Positions 24,930 through 31,641 of a stretch of DNA of 64,000 bases are shown in pieces; position 1 is the first letter of the stretch; the number at the start of each line of letters is the position of its first letter. Made by a program: the position numbers and the translations under genes. The notes under the pieces are model-generated. The model saw only the letters and a program-made list of their open reading frames with translations. It did not search any database and had not been told where the DNA came from. Source of the DNA: Thermoanaerobaculia bacterium (lineage in GTDB: Bacteria; Acidobacteriota; Thermoanaerobaculia; Multivoradales; Multivoraceae); the NCBI GenBank assembly GCA_022822365.1, contig JAJEBV010000001.1:62001-126000 (forward strand), written 5' to 3'.

Positions 24930-25290
24930 TTAGCGTTGGCAACTGTCGGGGAACGCCTCGCTTGCGGTGATGGCGGAAGCAGGCGGGCCGGGCGTCTTGG
25001 AGTGGCTCCACGTCTTGCCGCTCGCCGTGTCGGTCACGGTGATGTCCAGACCCTGATCGGTGGCGGAGGCCGCGTACACCCAATGGTGACCGTTGATCTG
25101 GCATCCGTCCAGCACCTTGACCAACATCTCCCAGTTGCCCCGGTCGAAGAAGTAGAAGAGACCCGAGTTGTTCGTGCCCACAGGAACCGTTCTGGCTGGA
25201 CCCCGGTTCCCATCCGCTGTCGACCAGTCGACGGTCACCTCGAAGCGGCTGTCGGCAAGGCACAGCGACGAATCGCTGCCCATGCACCCC
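24930..25290 (-). repeat. C-terminal domain repeat, second copy
   Basis: The distal copy of the duplicated domain. It begins at 'CMGSDSSLCLADSRFEV', includes 'SGLFYFFDRGNWEMLVKVLD' and ends 'EAFPDSCQR'. Two cysteines bracket each unit. It aligns with the neighbouring copy over nearly its whole length with no large gaps. Confidence 0.75.
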
Positions 25291-25395
25291 GAACCGGAGC
25301 TGCCGCTGAGCTGCGCCAAAGGCGGCTGTACGTAGCCGGCTGAGCCACTCCTGGCGCGATTCTCCGAGTCCGTCGCGGCCGAGCCACTTTCATCA

Positions 25396-25745
25396 CAGGC
25401 CCCGGAGAACGCTTCGTTGTCCGTGATCGCCGGCGCTGGCCGACCGGCCTCGTTCCGGTACTCCTTGGCCTCACCATCGACCGTGTCTGTCACACGAATC
25501 GAGTAACCCTGGTCCGTCGTCGAGGCGCCGTAGACCCAGACGTGGCCGTTGACCGTGCAGCCGTCGAGCACCTTGATCAGGATCTCCCAGTTGTCACGAT
25601 CGAAGAAACGGAACAGGCCGGAGTCGTTCGTCCCCTCTGGAACCGCCTTGGCCGTACCCGTCTCCCCGCTCCCAGTCCACCAGTCCACGTGCACTTCGTA
25701 CCGGGAGTCCTGCAGACATAGTGTCTCACTGTCCGGCGTGCACGT
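25396..25745 (-). repeat. C-terminal domain repeat, first copy
   Basis: The proximal copy of the duplicated domain. It begins at 'CTPDSETLCLQDSRYEV', includes 'SGLFRFFDRDNWEILIKVLD' and ends 'EAFSGAC'. It is separated from the second copy by a Ser/Gly-rich linker of about 35 residues. Confidence 0.75.
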
Positions 25746-27239
25746 ACCCACGACTACCCCCGGATCCTCGGCGACAGCAAGTGTCACCGGCAGGTTCATG
25801 CCCTGATCGGGCCACCGGTCGGAAGTGATCGTCAAGTCGGCACGGTAGGTGTCGGGCTGACCGGGGAGCCAACGCGGCTGAACCGCAATCTCCGTCTTGC
25901 GCCCAGCTCCAAGGCTGACTTCCGCTGGATGAACCGCCAGCCAGTCCCGGTCCGAGGCGATGCGGTACGAAAGCTGCCGGTCGGCCATGTTCCTGAGTTC
26001 AAACGTCTGAGCCGGAGGCTGGGGCCCTCCGACCGACACGAAACTGAACGCTCTCGGAAAGGCCTTCACCGGAGCGCCTCTCGACACCGCGACGCCGATC
26101 TCGCCGCGAGCGCCGGCAGAGCCCGAAACCACGATGTGGTAGGGGCCGGCAGTGAGCGGGGGCGTCGATTCCGGCGTGATCACGAGTTCCGCTGTTCCCC
26201 CCGACAGTTCTTCGCGGAAGTGGGCGACGCCCTGTTCGCCTTGGCGAGCGGATAGTGTCCCGTCCATTGCGGCTTCCATCGCCAGATCCACGGCCAGTCT
26301 CGTTGCGCCGAACGGTACGTTGAACCAGAAACTGCGCGCCGAGCCCGCCGACAGATCGACTTCCTCCGTCCTGCCTTCCTCTAACAACGGATCCGCGGAG
26401 AAGATCGCTCGAAGCACCTTCGGGTGATCCGTGAGAACGGTCGTGACGGAATCGGTGCCGCGCGCTCCCTCCGCCCATGCAACGAATTTCTGTCCTGCCT
26501 CCGGTACGGCGGTCGCCTGGACGGCCGTGTCTTTCGGATAGTAGTGCTCGTTGGGGTACTCACCGGTTTGAAACAACATCTCCGTCGACGGTGGTGACAG
26601 TTGAACGGTTCCGCCTCCGCTCGTGCGGAGGAGTAACCAGTTGTAGGTCGTCCACTCCATCGTCAGCTTGCCCCCATTCGCTGGCACGTCGACCTCTCGC
26701 GTGATCTCGGCGTGGAAGTCCAGCCGCTCCCTGACGCCGTACACACCGTCGCTCCAGCCGTCGAAGCCGGGGACTGGATCGACCGCCGTTGAACCAACCT
26801 GATCGAGCACAGTGATTCGTACGTGCCCGTCGTCGTCTTCGAAAGTGGAGACGAAGTCAGAGACCGACGCTGTGAAGGGCGCTCCTCTAAGGCGCTCGTT
26901 CCTTGTGTAGCCGAATCCCCCACCATGGTCGTAGCCGGCACTGTCCACCGTGAACACGGGAGACTTCGTGAACACGGCGCCGAAGCCTGGATCTGGTCGT
27001 GCGACCTGCCCAACCGCCAGATGTGCAGGATTCCAACTGTTACCAGGAATCCAACTGATGAACTCACTCCCCGGACTCCACTCGTCGATCCACTCCACGA
27101 AACTCCAACCCGGACCCGGTATGGCCGCCAACTCAAGCCGGGTGCCCACTGTAAAGAAGTCGTCCGGACTTTGAGGGCGCACACTTACTCTGCTCGGGTG
27201 TGGATCACGCGGATCCGGGTGGAACGCCCAGGCATGAAG

Positions 27240-27259
27240 TTGCCCCGCTTTCGTGGACA
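27240..27259 (+). repeat. IS3 terminal inverted repeat, orfB-proximal (left) end
   Basis: TTGCCCCGCTTTCGTGGACA pairs with the right-end repeat in inverted orientation with one mismatch (C versus G at position 9). It is the point where the reading frame of the secreted-protein pseudogene meets the element. Confidence 0.85.
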
Positions 27260-27274
27260 GTTTGTGTTTAGGGT

Positions 27275-28135
27275 TCAGGCGGCGGCTTCGTAGTGTTGGT
27301 TGCAGGCTTTCTCGAAGTTGACGGGCGAGAGGTATCGGAGGGCGGAGTGGCGCCGATGGGGGTTGTACCAGCCCTCGATCCAGCGGAAGAGTTCGGTCTT
27401 CGCTTCGGCGCGATTCCGGAACGTGCTCCGATCCAGCAGTTCGCATTCGAGGCTGGCGAAGAAGCTCTCGGCCATCGCGTTGTCGTAGCAGTCTCCGACG
27501 GAACCCATCGAGACTGCGATGCCGGCGCCGCGGCAGCGCTTCCCGAAGGCCAGGGAAGTGTACTGGCTGCCTTGATCGGAGTGATGGATCACACCCTCGG
27601 GCCGGCGCTGGGCGATCGCCATCTCGAGCGCGTCGACGACGAGGTCCGTCGCGAGGGAGGAGTCCATGGCCCAGCCGACGATGCGACGGCTGAACACGTC
27701 CAGGACGACGGCCAGGTACAAGAAGCCGGAGAGCGTCGGTACGTAGGTGATGTCCGCCACCCACAGCCGGTCGGGGGCATCCGCCGAGAACTTCCGATCG
27801 ACCAGGTCCGGCGCCGGACGAGCGTTCCTGTCGCGTCGGGTCGTGCCCGGCTTCTTGCGCCGGCTTGCGCCTGTCAAACCGAACTCTCGCATCAGTCTGG
27901 CGACCCGCTTGCGGCTCGCGAAGACTCCTTCGTCGGCCAACTCGGCCTGAATCCGCGGCGCGCCATACGTACCCCGGCTCCGTCCGTGAATCGCCCGAAT
28001 GCGTTCGGCAAGAACGCCGTCCGCCTTGTTCCTGGCGGACCGAGGACGTTTCAACCAGGCGTAGTACCCGCTCGTGGAGACGCCGAGCACGCGAGCCATC
28101 GTCGTGATCCGGAACTCGGCCCGGTGCGCTCTCAT
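27275..28135 (-). CDS. IS3-family transposase OrfB (DDE integrase)
   Basis: A 286-residue transposase catalytic protein. An HTH_21-like N-terminal part ('MARVLGVSTSGYYAWLKRP') with 'GRSRGTYGAPRIQAELAD' precedes the integrase core, whose catalytic acids lie in 'LWVADITYVP' (D), 'GVIHHSDQGSQYTS' (D) and 'NAMAESFFASLECEL' (E). The ATG overlaps the orfA stop as ATGA, so OrfB can be made by coupled initiation; IS3 elements often also use a -1 frameshift to give an OrfAB fusion. All catalytic residues are present, so the element may be active. Confidence 0.92.
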   Translation of the reverse strand: MRAHRAEFRITTMARVLGVSTSGYYAWLKRPRSARNKADGVLAERIRAIHGRSRGTYGAPRIQAELADEGVFASRKRVARLMREFGLTGASRRKKPGTTRRDRNARPAPDLVDRKFSADAPDRLWVADITYVPTLSGFLYLAVVLDVFSRRIVGWAMDSSLATDLVVDALEMAIAQRRPEGVIHHSDQGSQYTSLAFGKRCRGAGIAVSMGSVGDCYDNAMAESFFASLECELLDRSTFRNRAEAKTELFRWIEGWYNPHRRHSALRYLSPVNFEKACNQHYEAAA

Positions 28136-28440
28136 GAACCGGAAGACCCCTTCGGTTCCGTCTCCCGAGCGAACCAGGCCGTTGCTTTTGCCAGTATCTC
28201 CCGCTCTTCCCGAAGCCGGCGATTCTCCCGCCGCAGGCGCCGCAGCTCCGACCGCTCCGCTGTCGTCAGGCCGTCAACGCGGCGGCCTTCGTCCCGGTCC
28301 GCCTGCCTCACCCAGTTGCGGATCGACTGCGCTGAAGCCTCGAACTCGCGGGCGAGATGGTCCGGGCTCCGCCCGGACCGGACCAGATCCACCATCTGCT
28401 GCCGGTACTCTGCCGGGTACCGGGGTCTTGATCTTGGCAT
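28132..28440 (-). CDS. IS3-family transposase OrfA (DNA-binding)
   Basis: A 102-residue HTH protein that recognises the element ends. 'RYPAEYRQQMVDLVRSGRSPDHLAREFEASAQSIRNWVRQ' is the Tnp_8-type helix-turn-helix, followed by a leucine-zipper-like coiled coil ('LRRLRRENRRLREEREILAKATAWF'). I placed the start at ATG 28440 ('MPRSRPRYP') because 'GAGGAGG' lies 8 bases upstream; the track's start lies inside the terminal repeat. It shares ATGA with orfB. Confidence 0.9.
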   Translation of the reverse strand: MPRSRPRYPAEYRQQMVDLVRSGRSPDHLAREFEASAQSIRNWVRQADRDEGRRVDGLTTAERSELRRLRRENRRLREEREILAKATAWFARETEPKGSSGS

Positions 28441-28469
28441 CGTGGATACCTCCTCCTCAAAGGATGCCG

Positions 28470-28489
28470 TGTCCACGAAACCGGGGCAA
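28470..28489 (-). repeat. IS3 terminal inverted repeat, orfA-proximal (right) end
   Basis: On the plus strand it reads TGTCCACGAAACCGGGGCAA. It lies about 30 bases upstream of the orfA start and ends where the truncated sensor gene begins. Confidence 0.85.
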
Positions 28490-29504
28490 GCTCAAACCGC
28501 CAATGGTGTCGGCCTACGAACTCCACCTCGAAGACCTTGCCGTCGCCAAGCGGAGCATCGTCGGTACCTGTCGCGCGAACTCTTCCCAAGCCCAAGATCT
28601 TCTCGCAGTCCGCAAGAAGCACGACTCCGGGAGACGACATTTGCAGTGTCTTCCGGAATCCGCGGATATCGCGAAAGGCAACGGGATCGGCGAACCTCAG
28701 ACAGAACTCCATGAGTCCGTCTTCCTCATTCGCGAGGACGAGCCTACCCGCCCCCTCCGCTCCCTCATACGTCGACGCCGACACGCGATTGAACTGCATG
28801 AGGAGATCAGGACCGACGCTCCTGTCTTTCATCGCAACGCGCGGCGTGCGCATGAAACTCACTCCGGCTTGGCGAACAATCTCCGAGGTAGAACGGAAGC
28901 GCTGCGCGTGCTGACGACCGGGGTCCTGTCGCCGGAGTTCCTCTCGCGCCTCGTCCAGTACCGCGGCGACAGCGGCATGGACAAGGCTCGGGGGGCCGCT
29001 GAGGACGCCATCGCGGATCGGCTCCCGCAGTGGCGTGAAACGCTCGAACAGATCCTCGGGAAGTTGGATCACGGGAAAGACGTGGTACTGACCCACATCT
29101 CCAGCGATTCGCACGAAGGACCGAACTCCATGCTCTGAATCGCACTCCCGTAGAGTCTCCAGGAGGACGCCGCCGACCGAGAACCGGTACTTCTCTTCGC
29201 TCCAGTCCCGCCACGTCTGTTCGTCCACGTTGGTGATGATCTCGGTCGTACCATCTGCGATGGCTTTCTCTACATCGTCAAGAACGGACGAGAAGAGGTC
29301 CAGGCGCCATTCCCCATCTTCTGGTTCGAGACACACTTCGTTCCGGACTTCCTGGCCACGGATTCTCACTCCCACCAGGAAGCACTCGGGCCGCGCATCT
29401 GGAACTCCCAGTTCCTTCAGCACATCTGTCATGCAGTGCTGAACGGCGTCTCTGAAGTGGTGCTGGTAGCTCCACATGAACAACCGGATCACCTTAGGTT
29501 CCAT
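28490..29504 (-). pseudogene. Putative signalling/sensor protein, 3' end removed at the IS3 element
   Basis: 338 codons of a gene starting 'MEPKVIRLFMWSYQHHFRDAVQHCM' with 'FLVGVRIRGQEVRNEVCLEPEDGEW', 'QYHVFPVIQLPEDLFERFTPL' and later 'VSASTYEGAEGAGRLVLANEEDG' and 'ILGLGRVRATG'. It runs into the IS element at '..WRFEL'. From memory the blocks resemble predicted sensor proteins related to diadenylate-cyclase (DisA-N-like) modules, such as the DACNV-type domains described with nucleotide-signalling conflict systems; that assignment is tentative. No obvious catalytic DGA/RHR motif is visible, so it would be a sensor and not a cyclase. Upstream on the same strand lie the Pro/Lys-rich small ORF and the SLATT-like gene. 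Confidence 0.5.
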
Positions 29505-29561
29505 ACGTCCTGAAGGTCGGGTCGCGCCGCAGCTCGACCGGGCTCTTGACCGGGAGCCCGC

Positions 29562-29696
29562 TTACCGAGCACTCCTCCGCGACTGCTTCGGCGGCGGCTT
29601 CGGCTCGGGCTTGGGCTTCGGCTTCGGTTTCGGCGGCGGCGGAGTCGGTTTGGGCGGAGGCGGCCAGCCTGCCGTGCGGATCTCCTTCGGGCTCAT
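29562..29696 (-). CDS. Small Pro/Lys-rich protein, coupled to the SLATT-like gene
   Basis: A 44-residue ORF starting 'MSPKEIRTAGWPPPPK' and consisting mostly of alternating Pro and Lys ('PKPKPKPKPEPKPPPKQ') with a basic end. Its ATG overlaps the stop of the upstream membrane-protein gene by 4 bases, which argues for translation. The tract could be a flexible tether or a TonB-like proline-rich spacer, or it could be a non-functional extension. No family is recognised. A sequence error joining it to the preceding gene as a basic Pro-rich tail is also possible. Confidence 0.4.
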   Translation of the reverse strand: MSPKEIRTAGWPPPPKPTPPPPKPKPKPKPEPKPPPKQSRRSAR

Positions 29697-30199
29697 GCAG
29701 ACGCGCCGGACGCCAGTGCGATCGCCTGATCGTGGCAGCGATCGAGAAGCTTGGCGCGTTCCGGCTGGTCGGCTACGTCCCGGTCGATATGCCGCGCGTG
29801 CTCCCGCAGTCGAGCGAGGGCGTCGTGCACACCCTCGCGGTCGATGTGGCCGCTTTCGAGATCGACCCATGTGGTCTGCAGACCATGATGAAGATCGGCC
29901 CAGGCGACGGAGCAGTTCACGAACCTGTTGGCGGACTCGCCGTACTTACCCAGGCCGGCGAGGCCACTGAGAACCGCGGCCGGCACCGTCAACCACAGCA
30001 GCCACAGATCGACCTCGCGCCCGCTCAGAATGGCCGTGCAGGCAGCAGCCGAAAGGCCAGCCGCCAGCGCCGCGGCGCCGTTCTGGATGCGCCGCGCGCG
30101 CACGGCCAGCCGGGCGAAGTACATGGAGCGCATGTGGGCCGCGATCATCTCTTCCCACACTCGGACGCGGTGTTCTTCGGACGGCGGCTCGACGGTCAT
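29693..30199 (-). CDS. SLATT-like two-helix membrane protein
   Basis: A 168-residue protein with an amphipathic N-terminal helix ('VWEEMIAAHMRSMYFARLAVRARRIQN'), two closely spaced transmembrane helices (about 41-58 and 65-84), and a cytoplasmic helical tail ('YGESANRFVNCSVAWADLHHGLQTTWVDLESG'). This layout matches the SLATT superfamily, predicted pore-forming effectors linked to nucleotide-signal and other conflict systems. The match is by architecture and remembered pattern. I chose ATG 30199; the track's longer start runs through a palindromic intergenic repeat. It heads a minus-strand cassette with the Pro/Lys-rich ORF and the truncated sensor gene, pointing to a damaged defence or stress module. 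Confidence 0.55.
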   Translation of the reverse strand: MTVEPPSEEHRVRVWEEMIAAHMRSMYFARLAVRARRIQNGAAALAAGLSAAACTAILSGREVDLWLLWLTVPAAVLSGLAGLGKYGESANRFVNCSVAWADLHHGLQTTWVDLESGHIDREGVHDALARLREHARHIDRDVADQPERAKLLDRCHDQAIALASGASA

Positions 30200-30236
30200 G
30201 TTCGGAACTCTAACCCGCTGGGCCACACGCACAACA

Positions 30237-30255
30237 AACCCGACAGTGACGGGTT
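30237..30255. other. Short hairpin upstream of the SLATT-like gene
   Basis: AACCCG-ACAGTGA-CGGGTT forms a 6-bp stem with a 7-base loop between ffh and the SLATT-like gene. No T-run follows on either strand, so it is at best a weak terminator or an operator-like dyad for the SLATT gene, whose promoter must lie in this gap. Confidence 0.35.
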
Positions 30256-30283
30256 GCTGACCGTTGCCGTGACGGCCTCGCGC

Positions 30284-30315
30284 CGGATGCCGGCCGGAAG
30301 GCCGGCGCACCGACA
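30284..30315 (+). repeat. 32-bp dispersed palindromic intergenic repeat, copy 1
   Basis: A 32-base sequence centred on GCCGGCCGGAAGGCCGGC (7-bp arms, GGAA loop) with the right flank GCACCGACA. It occurs identically, in opposite orientation, at 58426-58457. It lies just beyond the 3' end of ffh. REP-like element or terminator hairpin are the main options. Confidence 0.7.
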
Positions 30316-30327
30316 GGCGGAGGCTGC

Positions 30328-31641
30328 TCAGGCCCCCCGGATCCCCTGCATCCACTTGCCCCGGGTGCGCTTCATCAGCTTCCGCATCTGGCGGTACTGC
30401 CGGAGCAACTGATTCAGTTCCTGGACGGTGCGGCCGGAGCCACGGGCGATGCGGCGGCGCCGGCTGGCGTTGAGGATCGCCGGGTTGCGGCGTTCGCGCG
30501 GGGTCATCGAGTCGATCAGGGCGGTGATGCCGACCAGGCGGCTCTCGTCCACAGCGCCCGCGAGGTCGGCGCCGCGGAACTGACCGGGAAGCAGTTCGAG
30601 GAGCTGGGACAGCGGCCCCATGCGGCGAAGCTGCCGCAACTGGTCTCTCAGGTCCTCGAGGGTGAACTCCTGGCGGGCGATGCGCTCGGCGAGGCGCTCC
30701 GTTTCCTCGCGGTCGACGACCCGCTCGGCCTTCTCGATCAGGGACAGCACATCGCCCATGCCCAGGATGCGGGAGGCGATGCGGTCCGGCGCGAAGGACT
30801 CGAGGTCTTCCAGCTTCTCGCCGACGCCGACGAAGCGGAGCGGAACCTCGGTGACGCCCCGGAGCGACAGCGCGGCGCCGCCGCGGGCGTCGCCGTCGAG
30901 CTTCGTCATCACGGCGCCGGTGAGCGGCGCGCCCTCGGCGAACGCGGCCGCGCTCCGCACCGCGTCCTGCCCGGTCATCGCGTCGCAGACGAAGAGCGTC
31001 TCGCAGGGGTCGACCCGGTCCGCCAGCGCCACGAGTTCGGCCATCGACTCGTCGTCCACGTGCAGCCGGCCCGCGGTGTCGAAGATCAGCGTGTCGAAGC
31101 CGCCCTCCCGAGCCGCCGCCAGGGCACGGTTCGAGAACGCCGGCAGATCCTCCCCTGCTGAAGGCTCGATGACCGTGGCGCCGGCCGCGGCGCCGACCTG
31201 CCTGAGCTGCTCCACCGCCGCGGCCCGCCGGAGGTCTCCGGCCGCCAGCACCGGGTTCCTGCCCTGCCCGCGAAGCCGCACCGCCAGCTTGCCGGCGGTC
31301 GTCGTCTTGCCCGAGCCCTGGAGGCCGCAGAGCAGCACCACCGCCGGCCGGCCCGTGAGTTCGAGCTCCGCGCCCGGCTCCCCCAGCACCGCGATCAGCT
31401 CATCGCGGACGATCCGGATCATCTGCTGGTCCGGGGTCAGGCTGCTCAGCACTTCCTCGCCCAGCGCCAGCTCCTGGACCCGGGCGATGAAGGAGCGGAC
31501 CACCTGGACGTGGACGTCGGCCTCCAGGAGCGCGAGGCGGATCTGCCGCACGGCCCGCCGCACGTGATCCTCCGAGATCCGGCCTTCCGAGCGCAGGGAG
31601 CGGAAGACTCCCTGGAGCTTGTCCTGCAGACCCTCGAACAT
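30328..31641 (-). CDS. ffh: Signal recognition particle GTPase Ffh
   Basis: A 437-residue SRP54 homologue that targets nascent membrane and secreted proteins with 4.5S RNA. N domain about 1-90; G domain with G1 'GLQGSGKTTTAGKLA', G3 'LIFDTAGRLHVDDE', G4 'MTKLDGDARGGAALS' and closing 'GVGEKLEDLESF'. The M domain ends with 'RRRRIARGSGRTVQELNQLLRQYRQMRKLMKR', the RNA-binding GSGR motif. It is the last gene of the hrcA-to-ffh unit; its ATG shares one base with the TGA of the MMPL gene upstream. Confidence 0.95.
   Translation of the reverse strand: MFEGLQDKLQGVFRSLRSEGRISEDHVRRAVRQIRLALLEADVHVQVVRSFIARVQELALGEEVLSSLTPDQQMIRIVRDELIAVLGEPGAELELTGRPAVVLLCGLQGSGKTTTAGKLAVRLRGQGRNPVLAAGDLRRAAAVEQLRQVGAAAGATVIEPSAGEDLPAFSNRALAAAREGGFDTLIFDTAGRLHVDDESMAELVALADRVDPCETLFVCDAMTGQDAVRSAAAFAEGAPLTGAVMTKLDGDARGGAALSLRGVTEVPLRFVGVGEKLEDLESFAPDRIASRILGMGDVLSLIEKAERVVDREETERLAERIARQEFTLEDLRDQLRQLRRMGPLSQLLELLPGQFRGADLAGAVDESRLVGITALIDSMTPRERRNPAILNASRRRRIARGSGRTVQELNQLLRQYRQMRKLMKRTRGKWMQGIRGA

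Larger units (their letters stand above)
24930..27239 (-). pseudogene. Large secreted multidomain protein, 5' end removed at the IS3 element
   Basis: 770 codons remain of a minus-strand gene whose beginning is missing; the frame runs directly into the inverted repeat of the IS element. In order there are a beta-rich segment; a divergent InlB-type bacterial repeat ('YYPKDTAVQATAVPEAGQKF' ... 'VLRAIFSA'); a PPC-like beta domain ('FWFNVPFGATRLAVDL'); a BACON-like domain ('FELRNMADRQLSYRIASDRD'); and two copies of a roughly 115-residue domain ('LCL.DSR.EV..DW', 'SGLF.FFDR.NWE', 'KVLDGC..NGH.WVY'). This architecture is usual for the C-terminal part of secreted proteases or adhesins, so the catalytic or signal region is lost. 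Without a signal peptide it cannot be exported. Confidence 0.72.
27240..28489 (-). mobile_element. IS3-family insertion sequence (about 1250 bp), apparently complete
   Basis: An element with two overlapping genes, orfA and orfB, bounded by inverted repeats of about 20 bases: TTGCCCCGCTTTCGTGGACA at the left end and TGTCCACGAAACCGGGGCAA at the right (one mismatch when paired). orfB has the D, D, E residues of IS3 transposases. No matching short direct repeat flanks the ends (left flank ..ATGAAG, right flank GCTCAA..). Both neighbouring genes are truncated exactly at the element, so it marks a deletion, recombination or assembly junction and not a simple insertion. Confidence 0.88.

Noticed and set aside
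27293-28714. 473-residue plus-strand ORF across the IS3 element
   Set aside because: Antisense of orfA/orfB; no transposase or other motif in this frame.
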